Assembly (NCBI GenBank): GCA_021847125.1
Contig: JAJZUK010000045.1
Location: 1 to 7,430 of the forward strand
Direction of reading: 5' to 3'
Source: Pseudomonadota bacterium
GTDB lineage: Bacteria > Pseudomonadota > Gammaproteobacteria > Burkholderiales > SG8-39
Length of the DNA: 7,430 nucleotides
Shown: one piece after another, positions 1 through 7,313 of the stretch
Numbering within the stretch: position 1 is the stretch's first letter
Layout of the letters: every line of letters starts with the position of its first letter
The notes under the pieces: model-generated
Databases searched by the model: none
Seen by the model: the letters and a program-made list of their open reading frames with translations, nothing else
Told to the model about the DNA's origin: nothing
Translations under genes and position numbers: made by a program

Positions 1-67
1 AGGGCGGAATTGAACCACCGACACACGGATTTTCAGTCCGCTGCTCTACCAACTGAGCTACTTGGCC
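1..67 (-). tRNA. tRNA-Phe (anticodon GAA), 3' end cut by the window edge
   Basis: Read on the minus strand, the segment begins with the 5' acceptor strand GGCCAAG (61-67), followed by a D arm with AGCTCAGTTGGTAGAGC and an anticodon arm GCGGA/TCCGT that closes with one G-U pair around the loop CTGAAAA. The anticodon is GAA at 32-34, so it reads Phe codons. The T arm contains GGTTCAATTCC. The matching 3' acceptor strand and any CCA lie beyond position 1, so the gene is partial here. The fold and conserved bases (T33, purine 37, GGTTCAA) look normal. It has its own likely promoter upstream and is the last feature after the five-gene operon on the same strand. Confidence 0.95.
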
Positions 68-126
68 ATTTTGGAGCGCCAGCTATCGGAAATGCCAGGG
101 AACGCCGATGGCTGAAAAGAGGGCGA

Positions 127-156
127 ATTATAAGGGGAAACGGGGGCTTTAGCCAA
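127..156 (-). promoter_or_regulatory. Probable sigma-70 promoter of tRNA-Phe
   Basis: On the minus strand a perfect TATAAT (-10, at 127-132) lies 18 bases downstream of TTGGCT (a partial -35, at 151-156). The bases just after the -10 are TCGCCC. A GC-rich discriminator of this kind is typical of stable-RNA promoters under stringent control; that regulation is inferred here. Transcription would start near 119-120 and give a leader of about 52 bases before the mature tRNA. The -35 overlaps one copy of a 9-base repeat, TTGGCTAAA, whose other copy is at 199-207. Confidence 0.65.
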
Positions 157-212
157 GAAACTGTGGTTTTCGGCGGCAGTCACCCCCCGGGTTGCATTTT
201 TAGCCAAAACGC

Positions 213-1673
213 TCACAACTGATAGTCCAGGGCAAGCCGCTGCTGCAGTTTGCGCGCCAGCCGGAACGATTGTTTCAGGATATGCCGCTCCAGTTCGTTG
301 AGATTGTCCGGATCGATGCGGTTCGCGGTACCCTCGGCAGGGACATCTGCCGCAGCCTGGTTGCGCAGGCGCAGGCGCTGAATGACATAGAACGCTTCCA
401 CGGTGGCCTCGGTCTCGGCTACACCCATCCCGCTGCCGGCGCGGGCGGCGCGCAGCCGTTCGCCGGTGTTGGTTTGCGGCAATGCGTGCGCCAGGGCGTA
501 GATGCGCGCGGTATCCACGAACGGGCGCACGCCATAGAGCTTCAGATTGATGCTGTGTGGCGCATTCGGCGCGTTCTCGGTGATGAAATCGCGCAGCCGG
601 CCGAGCGGCGGCCTGGACTGCAGCGCATTTTCCGCCATCAGGCGCAGGAAGCGCGGATTGACCCGGGTCCGCGGCAGTACCCAGTCGCGCAGCGCTGCCG
701 CCAGCGTGGCGTCGCCGTACAGCGGGCGGAAATCGAAGCAGATCGACGCATCGAGCAGCGCTTTCGGCTCCGGGGCTTCCAGCCAACGTCCCATCTTGAA
801 CTGCCACTCCTCCAGGGAAAGGCATAGCTTGGGGTTGGACGCCATGATCTGGCCCTTGCACAGGGGAAAGCCGCAGGCGTCCAGCGCTTCGTTGACGCTC
901 CTGGCAAACGGCAGCAGGCGCGCGCGCACCGCGTCGGGCGTGGCCTGTTCGTGCGCCGAGAACAGGATGCCGTTGTCCTGGTCGGTGCTGAAGGTCTGCT
1001 CGAACCGGCCCTCGCTGCCGAACGCGAGCCAGCACCAGCTGATGCCCTCCCAATCGTGGTTCTTGCGTTCGATCTCGATGATGCGCTGGCACAGCCGGTC
1101 GTTGAGCACCGACACGAACAGCGTCAACTGTTCCGCGGCGACGCCCTCCTCGACCAGCAGGCGCGCCAGCTTGCGGATTTCCGCGGCGAGGTCGGCGAGC
1201 AGCTCGACCCTTCCCGCAAGCCGGATTTCCGTGGTGATCTCGCCCAGGCCGAGCCGCTGCAGCGAGAACAGATCCCGCTCCGACACCACACCGATGATCG
1301 CCTCATTGTCCATCACCAGCACATGCCGGATGCCGGTGCCTATCATCGCCAGCGCCGCCTCGTAGGCGAGCGCGTGCGCCGGAAGCGAGAATGGCGCGCG
1401 CGTCATGACCTCCGCGACGGCCCGGTCTTCGAGGCCGCGCGCGGCCACGGCCACCAGGTCGGTGGTGGTGAATATGCCCAGCGGACGCGAGCCCGCGTCG
1501 ACCACGATCACCGAGCCCACGCCGCGCTCGTGCATGATTCCGACCGCCTCGCGCACGCTCTGGTGCTCGCGGCAGACCACGGGCAGATTGCGGATCAGCG
1601 CGCGCAACGGGCGCGCGAGCGTCTGCTGTTCGCCGGCGAGCCGGCGTTCGAGGTATCCGTAGCGCTTATCCAT
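213..1673 (-). CDS. CBS-pair / DUF294 putative nucleotidyltransferase signalling protein
   Basis: This 486-residue soluble protein has two CBS domains (about 30-80 and 85-140, the second ending in GVVSERDLF), a helical linker (about 145-205), a DUF294 domain of the GlnD-like nucleotidyltransferase fold (about 206-345) and a DUF294_C region (about 350-485). The nucleotidyltransferase signature is clear: G219-S220-E-G-R, then the metal-binding pair D231-Q-D233-N-G. CBS pairs usually bind adenine nucleotides, so this is probably a nucleotide-regulated transferase; its substrate is unknown. Many relatives begin with a cyclic-nucleotide-binding domain, which is absent here. I chose the ATG at 1671-1673 because GGGAA lies six bases upstream. 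An in-frame GTG at 1695-1697 would add eight residues but has no visible ribosome site. It is the last gene of the operon, starting 29 bases after the exonuclease gene, and no convincing terminator follows it. Confidence 0.9.
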   Translation of the reverse strand: MDKRYGYLERRLAGEQQTLARPLRALIRNLPVVCREHQSVREAVGIMHERGVGSVIVVDAGSRPLGIFTTTDLVAVAARGLEDRAVAEVMTRAPFSLPAHALAYEAALAMIGTGIRHVLVMDNEAIIGVVSERDLFSLQRLGLGEITTEIRLAGRVELLADLAAEIRKLARLLVEEGVAAEQLTLFVSVLNDRLCQRIIEIERKNHDWEGISWCWLAFGSEGRFEQTFSTDQDNGILFSAHEQATPDAVRARLLPFARSVNEALDACGFPLCKGQIMASNPKLCLSLEEWQFKMGRWLEAPEPKALLDASICFDFRPLYGDATLAAALRDWVLPRTRVNPRFLRLMAENALQSRPPLGRLRDFITENAPNAPHSINLKLYGVRPFVDTARIYALAHALPQTNTGERLRAARAGSGMGVAETEATVEAFYVIQRLRLRNQAAADVPAEGTANRIDPDNLNELERHILKQSFRLARKLQQRLALDYQL

Positions 1674-1702
1674 GTTCGGTTCCCGTCGTTCGTGCACCGG
1701 GC

Positions 1703-3844
1703 TCAGTACTGCAGACGCGCATAGTAGGTCTCGCGCGAAGCCTCGAGGGCCTCTCCCAGCGTCAGGATGCCGCGCTCGGCGAGGAGCGGGACCAGCTTGA
1801 GAAAGATATCCCCGGTCACCAGCGCATCGCCGAGCGCGGTATGCCGCCCGATGACCCGGAGTCCCAGCCGTTCCGCCACCGCCTCGAGCCCGTGATCCTT
1901 GTGGCTGGGATGCGCCAGCGCGGCAAGCAGCAGCGTGTCCAGCACCGGCTGCGAGAACCGGACGCCGGTCGCGGCTTCCTTCAGCTCCAGGAAACGCATG
2001 TCGAATGCCGCATTGTGCGCCACCAGCACGGTGTCCTCGCAGAAGCGGTGAAAAACGGGCAATACTTCGCCTATCGCCGGCTGCCCCTGCAAATCGCTCG
2101 TCTTGATCCCGTGTATGCGCACCGAATCGCCGGGCACCGCCCGCTGCGGGTTGACCAGCTGTTCGTACACCTCCTGCTTGAGCAGGCGGCCGTTGACTAT
2201 GCGAACTGCGCCGATGCTGATGATTTCGTCGCCGGCGGAGGGTTCGAGGCCGGTGGTTTCGGTATCGAACACGGTGTAGCTGATATCGGCGAGGCGTTGT
2301 CCGGCGAGACCCTGGGCGGCATCGGCGTTCTTGAACAGGTCGAAGTCATAGTATTCCGGACGGCCGTCTGCCGGAATGCTGCGGCGCGGTTTCACCGGCG
2401 CCGGCTCGCCCAGGGGCAGAATGAATCTGAACCACGAGGTGTGCGACTGCGGATGCGACTGCCGCCAGACCTCGCCCCCATGGCGTTCGAGCACGTCCCT
2501 GAAGGTGAGGGCGCTGTGTTCGGCGCCGAGCTGCATCGGCTCCGTCTCCCACAGCGACAGGGCCTCGCTGGCGACTATGGCGCCGCTCCAGACCAGATCG
2601 AGCTCGGCAAAGCCGCCGCTGCCGGCCGCGCGAAAGCGGATTTCGCGCACCCCGTATTCATCGCGCAGGCGCGTGGCGAGCGAAGCGAGCACTTGCGAGA
2701 ACGCGTAGCTGTCGACCTTGATCCACAGGCGTGCATCGATGTTCTCCAGGCTGGTCGGCAGTCCGAGCAGGCTGTCGATGCGCCGGCAGGCGACGTGTAT
2801 CAGGTCGGTAACGGGCATGTGCTCCAGGGAAAGCCCGGCTTTCAGGGCATCGGCGTGTTCGTGCAGGGCGTCGTTGATGGTGACGCTCAGGCCGTGCGAC
2901 TCGGCCGCGATGATCTCGGCAAATTGCGCACGCTGCGCAGCGCTCATCTCCGGGGAGGACACCAGATTTTCCGCTGCCGCGCGGATGTTGGCTGCCGGCT
3001 GGCGCACCCGCGTGGCCAGCGCCTGCAGCAGCGAACGCCGCCGCGCTTCCTGGCCGACGGCATCGGTCACGTCTTCCAGGGTCAGCACCATTCCTGCGAT
3101 GCGCCTCTCGGCCGAGAGAAACGGCGCCAGATGGACCTTGAGCAGACTGCCGGCGGAGGCCGCGGCCAGGAATTGGGTGCTGGGAAACTGGGTTTCACGG
3201 TCCAGGCTGTATTGAATCTTGTCCAGGGCGTGGACCACCTGATCGCGGTCGAGCAGTCCGAACACCGAGCGCCCGAGCCCGACCAGGCTGTGCTGCGAGC
3301 CGGATGCCGTCGCCTGCCCGAAAAGCGCTCGCGCCTGCTCGTTGTAGAGCAGGATGCGGCCCTCGGCATTGCACAGCAGCACGCCCTGTGAAAGCTCGGA
3401 CATCAGCGCCGAGAGGCGGTTGCGCTCCTCCTTGAGGCGCGAACCGGACTCCGCAATTTTCGCATCCAGATCCAGACGCTGGCTGCGATAGGCGTTGCGC
3501 AGGCTGTCGATGGCGGCCGCCAGTTCGTCCAGTTCCGGTCCGCCGTCGGCAACGATGGCGCGCTCCGGATTCGCCGCGAGCGCCGTTCGGGTCCGTTCGG
3601 CAAGCGCACTCACCGCGGTCATGTAGTTGCGGAACAACCAGCTGACGACGCCGCCGCACCCAAACAGCAGGATCAGGGCGGCGTAGGCAAGCAGCGGCGC
3701 GCGTTGCTCCAGGACGCGCTGCAGCACGTCCTGCTCATGCTGGGGAAGCCCGGAGGCGACGAGCAGCGCGACGGCGACGATCACGATCACCACGCCGTCG
3801 AACAGCACGCCTAGCCATACGACGAACTTGAGCTTGCCTTTCAT
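1703..3844 (-). CDS. Membrane-bound PAS / degenerate histidine-kinase / DnaQ-type 3'-5' exonuclease fusion
   Basis: This 713-residue protein has two membrane helices (about 7-31 and 50-71) with only a short loop between them, then a HAMP-like helical stretch and coiled coil (about 72-147), a PAS domain (about 148-262), a HisKA-like region (about 266-335), an HATPase-like region (about 340-478) and a C-terminal DEDDh exonuclease (about 519-695). The exonuclease is intact: D527 and E529 in FDTETTGL, D615 in HNAAFD, and H668 with D673 in HTALGD. The kinase core looks dead. Aligned with the neighbouring kinase, the phospho-accepting His is T278, the N-box asparagines are S388 and R392, and the G1 aspartate is W419. 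It probably removes nucleotides from an unknown substrate at the membrane, controlled by the PAS/pseudokinase part. The ATG overlaps the receiver stop codon by four bases (ATGA), with GGAGAGG just upstream. A housekeeping polymerase proofreading role is less likely given the membrane anchor. Confidence 0.92.
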   Translation of the reverse strand: MKGKLKFVVWLGVLFDGVVIVIVAVALLVASGLPQHEQDVLQRVLEQRAPLLAYAALILLFGCGGVVSWLFRNYMTAVSALAERTRTALAANPERAIVADGGPELDELAAAIDSLRNAYRSQRLDLDAKIAESGSRLKEERNRLSALMSELSQGVLLCNAEGRILLYNEQARALFGQATASGSQHSLVGLGRSVFGLLDRDQVVHALDKIQYSLDRETQFPSTQFLAAASAGSLLKVHLAPFLSAERRIAGMVLTLEDVTDAVGQEARRRSLLQALATRVRQPAANIRAAAENLVSSPEMSAAQRAQFAEIIAAESHGLSVTINDALHEHADALKAGLSLEHMPVTDLIHVACRRIDSLLGLPTSLENIDARLWIKVDSYAFSQVLASLATRLRDEYGVREIRFRAAGSGGFAELDLVWSGAIVASEALSLWETEPMQLGAEHSALTFRDVLERHGGEVWRQSHPQSHTSWFRFILPLGEPAPVKPRRSIPADGRPEYYDFDLFKNADAAQGLAGQRLADISYTVFDTETTGLEPSAGDEIISIGAVRIVNGRLLKQEVYEQLVNPQRAVPGDSVRIHGIKTSDLQGQPAIGEVLPVFHRFCEDTVLVAHNAAFDMRFLELKEAATGVRFSQPVLDTLLLAALAHPSHKDHGLEAVAERLGLRVIGRHTALGDALVTGDIFLKLVPLLAERGILTLGEALEASRETYYARLQY

Positions 3845-4230
3845 GCCTCTCCGGGATTGGCGCCGCCGCCGAGCAGCCCCTCAATTTTCGCGATCAGCTC
3901 CTGGTTGGAAAACGGCTTGGTCACGTAGCTGTCCGCACCCAGCGAAAGGCCCTTGTTGACCTCGGCCTCCCTGCCCTTGGCCGAGAGCATCACCACCTTG
4001 ATGTGCTGCCAGTCCGGCCGTTCGCGTATTTGCTGGCACACCTCGTAACCGCTCTTGCGCGGCATCATCACGTCGAGCAGCACCACGTCCGGCAGGAAGC
4101 TTTCGACCAGCGCCAGCGCTTCGTCGCCATTGCGGGCGATTTTGACCTCGTAGCCCTTTTTCTGCATCAGGTACTCGAGCGACGTGACGATGTTCGGCTC
4201 GTCGTCGGCGATCAGGACTTTCTTGGTCAT
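3841..4230 (-). CDS. Stand-alone receiver-domain response regulator
   Basis: This 129-residue protein is one CheY-like receiver with no output domain. The acidic pocket D9-D10, phospho-accepting D53 (in LLDVMMP), switch residue S83, Y102 and K105 (in VTKPF) are all present, so it should be phosphorylated normally. The likely donor is the histidine kinase encoded 21 bases upstream. With no DNA-binding or enzymatic domain it must act by binding a partner or by passing on phosphate. The translational coupling to the next gene (4-base ATGA overlap) makes the PAS/exonuclease protein the first candidate partner. GGGAG lies just upstream of the ATG. The cognate regulators of CbrA and CrbS in other bacteria carry DNA-binding output domains, so this one differs in architecture. 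Confidence 0.95.
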   Translation of the reverse strand: MTKKVLIADDEPNIVTSLEYLMQKKGYEVKIARNGDEALALVESFLPDVVLLDVMMPRKSGYEVCQQIRERPDWQHIKVVMLSAKGREAEVNKGLSLGADSYVTKPFSNQELIAKIEGLLGGGANPGEA

Positions 4231-4251
4231 GGAGTGTCTCCCGTGTTCGCG

Positions 4252-7014
4252 TCAGCTGGCATCCGCCTGCGCCGGTTGGCGCGCCAGCGGAAGGGTGAAC
4301 GAAAAAGTCGTCCGCTGGCCGGGCCGGCTCGCGACCCAGATGCGTCCGCCGCAATGGCGGACGATGTGGCGGCTGATATGCAGTCCGAGCCCGGTGCCGC
4401 GCGGCTTGTCGGTAAGCGCATCGCCCGCCTGGCGAAACTTGTCGAAAATCACCTTCTGGTCCCTGGGGCTGATTCCAGGCCCGTTGTCGCTTACGTCCAC
4501 CCGCAGGAAGCCGTCGTCCTCGGCAAGCGCCACCTCGACCCGGCCCTTGCCCGCTTCGCAGAATTTCACCGCATTCGACAGCAGGTTGAAAATCACCTGG
4601 GTGATGCGGTCCCGGTCGGCGAGCACGCCGGGCACATGCTGCGGCAGCCTCGCTTCCAGCCGCAAGTCCTTTTCCTTGAACAACTGGCTGGTGGCGGTCA
4701 TCGTGCTCTCGATCACTTCCTTCATGTCGATCGGCGATTCGTGCCACTCGGTCGTACCCGACTCCAGCTTCGACAGATCGAGAATCTGGTTGATCAGCCG
4801 CGTAAGACGCTCGGTCTCCTTGGTAATGATGTCGAGAAATTTCTTGCGCTGCGCCAGATCCACTTTCGGATCCTCGCGCAGGATCTCCGAAAACGAGCGG
4901 ATCGACGTGAGCGGCGTGCGCAGCTCATGCGACACCGTGGACACGAACTCGTCCTTGAGCCGATCGAGCTCCTGCAGCCGCTCGTTTGCGGCGCGCAGCT
5001 CGGCGGTCGCGGCTTCGAGCTCCTTCGATTTCTGCTCGAGCTGGTGACTGTAGGCCACCACCTGGGAAGCCTCGTCGACGATCTGGCGCACCTCCTCGAT
5101 GGTCAGCGCCTCCTCCTTGACCACCGAAGCGACCATGATGCGGGCCGAGGACGCACCGATTGCGCCGGCCAGCTGGGTCTCGACGTAATGCACGAACTCG
5201 GCGTCGGCGAGCAGGTGGTCGTCGGGCCAATGCAGTCCCTTTCCGCGCGCGTAATCCTGAAACGCCGCCTCCGCAGAGACCGAACCGAGAAAACGCGCCA
5301 GCAGGTTGAACAGCTCCGGGGCGGAAGCGGTACCGCGCCAGAAGCGCGCCCCGCCGGCCTCGCCCGAGCGTTTGAATACATCGACGAACAGGCTCGCCTG
5401 GCGATGTTCATCCGCGCTTTGCGCGGTGGAGAGCGACACCGCCACGTAGGCGCCGATGTTGGCGATCATGCTCCAGATCATCGCGTGGGTGATGTGGTCG
5501 AGCCGGGCGAGCCCGAACAGCTGCTGCGGGTTGAGCAGCGCGAAACCGAATGGACCGGTTTCTAGAAATCCGATCGGCAACCAGTCCGAACGCGCGAAGG
5601 CGGGCAGCAGCAGGGTGTAGAACCACACCAGGAATCCCGCGGCGAGGCCGGCAAGCGCGCCGCGCCGCGTGCCGCCTTTCCAGAAAATTCCGCCAAGCAC
5701 CACGGGGGCGAATTGCGCCACTGCGGCAAACGAAATCAGGCCGATCGAGACCAGCGCGTAGGCCTCGCCGGCGAGGCGGAAATAGAGGTAACCCAGGAGC
5801 AGCACCAGCACGATCGCCCCGCGCCGGATGCCGAGCAGGAGGCCGGTGAGGTCGCGGCGCTGGTTCAGCCGCAGCATAGTCAGCCGCAGCAGCACCGGCA
5901 TCACCAGGTCGTTGCACACCATGGTGGAAAGCGCGATGGTTTCGACGATCACCATGCCGGTTGCGGCCGACAGTCCGCCGATGAACACCAGGAGCGCCAG
6001 CAGCTCCTGCTTCTCGGCCATCGGCAGCGTCAGCACGAACGCGTCGGCATCGACGCTGCCCGAGGGGAAATGCAGCAGCCCGCCGAACGCAATTGGCAGC
6101 ACGAAAATGTTGATCGCGAGCATGTACAGCGGAAACAGCCAGATCGCCTTGTTCAGGTGTTGCTCATCGACGTTCTCGATCACCGTGACCTGAAACTGCC
6201 GCGGCAGGAACATGATGGCGAACATCGACAGCACGGTAAGCCAGGCCCAACTGGCGTAGCTTCCGGCGACGCCGTCGAAGGGCGTGAGCATGGCGCGCAA
6301 GCGGGTACTCGCCGCCGCGCGCTCGAACACATCGCCGAAGCCCTGGTACATGCCGAAGGTGACAAACATGCCCACCGCGAGGAAAGCGAGCAGCTTGACC
6401 AGGGACTCGAAGGCGATCGCCGCGACCATGCCCTCGTGGTGCTCGGCGGCATCCAGATGCCGCGTGCCGAAGGCGATGGCGAATGCGGCGAGGACCAGCG
6501 CCACCCCGAGCGCGGTGTCGTGCAGGAAGGGCACCGCGCCCACTTTCGCCGGCATCACGATCTCGGGATACTGCAGCACGATGGTAAAGCTGTTGGATAC
6601 CGCTTTCAGCTGCAGCGAAATGTAGGGCACCACGCCGACCACCGCGATGACGGTGACGAGGCCGCCGATCAGCGCGCTCTTGCCGTAACGCGAAGCGATG
6701 AAATCCGCGAGCGAGGTGATCCGGTTCTGCTTGGAAATGCGGATGATCTTGCGCATCACCACCCACCACAACGCGATCATCAGCGTCGGACCGATGTAGA
6801 TCGGCAGGAAGCCGACACCGTCGCCGGCCGCCCGGCCGACGCTGCCGTAGAAGGTCCAGGCGGTGGCGTAGACCCCGAGCGACAGGCTGTAGATGTAGGG
6901 GCTGGCGATGACCGACCGGCCGGCGTCGGCGCGCTGGTCGGCATAGTAGGCGATGGCGAACAACAGCCCCAGGTAGGCGAAGGAAACAACGATGATTACC
7001 CAGCCCTGAAGCAT
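4252..7014 (-). CDS. SLC5 sodium/solute symporter - STAC - sensor histidine kinase (CbrA/CrbS-like)
   Basis: This 920-residue protein starts with a sodium/solute symporter domain of about 13 membrane helices (residues 4-530). It contains the family-typical stretch PRQFQVTVIEN (271-281) and S363-T364, which matches the sodium-site Ser-Thr pair of PutP-type carriers. A cytoplasmic STAC domain follows (about 535-630), then a coiled coil (about 650-690) and a complete kinase: H-box SHELRTP with H696, N-box N810 and N814, G1 DNGPG (843-847), F-box F857-F860 and G2 GTGLGL (873-878). It should sense, and perhaps carry, a small organic solute and phosphorylate the adjacent receiver. CbrA and CrbS relatives respond to carbon sources such as histidine or acetate; the ligand here is not evident. 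Unlike CbrA there is no PAS domain between STAC and kinase. The ATG has GGAG seven bases upstream and follows the small membrane gene by 12 bases. Confidence 0.95.
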   Translation of the reverse strand: MLQGWVIIVVSFAYLGLLFAIAYYADQRADAGRSVIASPYIYSLSLGVYATAWTFYGSVGRAAGDGVGFLPIYIGPTLMIALWWVVMRKIIRISKQNRITSLADFIASRYGKSALIGGLVTVIAVVGVVPYISLQLKAVSNSFTIVLQYPEIVMPAKVGAVPFLHDTALGVALVLAAFAIAFGTRHLDAAEHHEGMVAAIAFESLVKLLAFLAVGMFVTFGMYQGFGDVFERAAASTRLRAMLTPFDGVAGSYASWAWLTVLSMFAIMFLPRQFQVTVIENVDEQHLNKAIWLFPLYMLAINIFVLPIAFGGLLHFPSGSVDADAFVLTLPMAEKQELLALLVFIGGLSAATGMVIVETIALSTMVCNDLVMPVLLRLTMLRLNQRRDLTGLLLGIRRGAIVLVLLLGYLYFRLAGEAYALVSIGLISFAAVAQFAPVVLGGIFWKGGTRRGALAGLAAGFLVWFYTLLLPAFARSDWLPIGFLETGPFGFALLNPQQLFGLARLDHITHAMIWSMIANIGAYVAVSLSTAQSADEHRQASLFVDVFKRSGEAGGARFWRGTASAPELFNLLARFLGSVSAEAAFQDYARGKGLHWPDDHLLADAEFVHYVETQLAGAIGASSARIMVASVVKEEALTIEEVRQIVDEASQVVAYSHQLEQKSKELEAATAELRAANERLQELDRLKDEFVSTVSHELRTPLTSIRSFSEILREDPKVDLAQRKKFLDIITKETERLTRLINQILDLSKLESGTTEWHESPIDMKEVIESTMTATSQLFKEKDLRLEARLPQHVPGVLADRDRITQVIFNLLSNAVKFCEAGKGRVEVALAEDDGFLRVDVSDNGPGISPRDQKVIFDKFRQAGDALTDKPRGTGLGLHISRHIVRHCGGRIWVASRPGQRTTFSFTLPLARQPAQADAS

Positions 7015-7026
7015 GGCGCGCTCCGG

Positions 7027-7236
7027 CTACCGGCCTGCCTGGTCCTTCGTTTCGACTACCAGGGCCATCAGCGCGATCAGCAGGCCCCAGGCAGCGAAGA
7101 TGAAGGCATAAAGCACCGGGATCCCCAGCAGCGTTCCCGGGCGGTTGAACAGTTCGAGGATGGGATAGTTGAATGCCAGGCAGCCCAGCATGGACAGCGC
7201 AACCAGCCGCTGTCCCCGGATATCGAAGTTGTCCAC
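7027..7236 (-). CDS. Small two-helix inner-membrane protein ahead of the symporter-kinase
   Basis: This 69-residue protein starts at a GTG (7234-7236). A longer frame reaching 7335 exists, but only the GTG has a strong ribosome site, AAGGAGGA five bases upstream, and the extension is arginine-rich and low in hydrophobicity. Two membrane helices are predicted at about 10-26 and 38-61, separated by a short loop with NRPG, ending in a charged tail (ETKDQAGR). It stops 12 bases before the symporter-kinase ATG. I do not recognise a named family. Its position resembles that of the small membrane protein gene preceding cbrA in Pseudomonas (cbrX, from memory) and of small subunits that accompany SLC5 symporters. 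It may help assemble or tune the transporter, or couple translation of the kinase; both are inferences. Confidence 0.8.
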   Translation of the reverse strand: MDNFDIRGQRLVALSMLGCLAFNYPILELFNRPGTLLGIPVLYAFIFAAWGLLIALMALVVETKDQAGR

Positions 7237-7240
7237 GCGC

Positions 7241-7248
7241 TCCTCCTT
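7241..7248 (-). promoter_or_regulatory. Strong ribosome binding site fixing the GTG start of the small membrane protein
   Basis: AAGGAGGA on the minus strand is nearly the full complement of the 16S rRNA tail. It ends four bases (7237-7240) before the GTG at 7234-7236 if the final A is counted, five if the core AAGGAGG is used. No comparable site precedes the upstream ATG at 7333-7335, so this decides the start of the first gene in the operon. Confidence 0.85.
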
Positions 7249-7313
7249 CGGCGGCCCGCGCCGCGCGCTGCCGGTCCGGACTGAATTTTGGAACCGAATT
7301 CGCTGTTTGTCCC

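Noticed and set aside
157..212. Intrinsic terminator after the last operon gene
   Set aside because: The only GC-rich pairing (GGGGG with CCCCC ahead of GTTT) needs a loop of about 40 bases, and no uninterrupted T run follows.
1674..1697. Eight-residue N-terminal extension of the DUF294 protein from a GTG
   Set aside because: The GTG has no ribosome site and lies five bases after the previous stop, while the downstream ATG has GGGAA at six bases.
1841..3391. A 516-residue plus-strand open frame
   Set aside because: It is the antisense shadow of the PAS/exonuclease gene; no start context or domain supports it.
4003..5565. A 520-residue plus-strand open frame
   Set aside because: It is antisense to the kinase and receiver, whose catalytic motifs are unambiguous; the plus-strand product shows no family features.
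5713..7284. A 523-residue plus-strand open frame antisense to the symporter-kinase
   Set aside because: Its product is rich in His, Gln, Arg, Asp and Gly with no recognisable domain, as expected for the shadow of a GC-rich membrane-protein gene; the opposite strand encodes a clear SLC5 protein.
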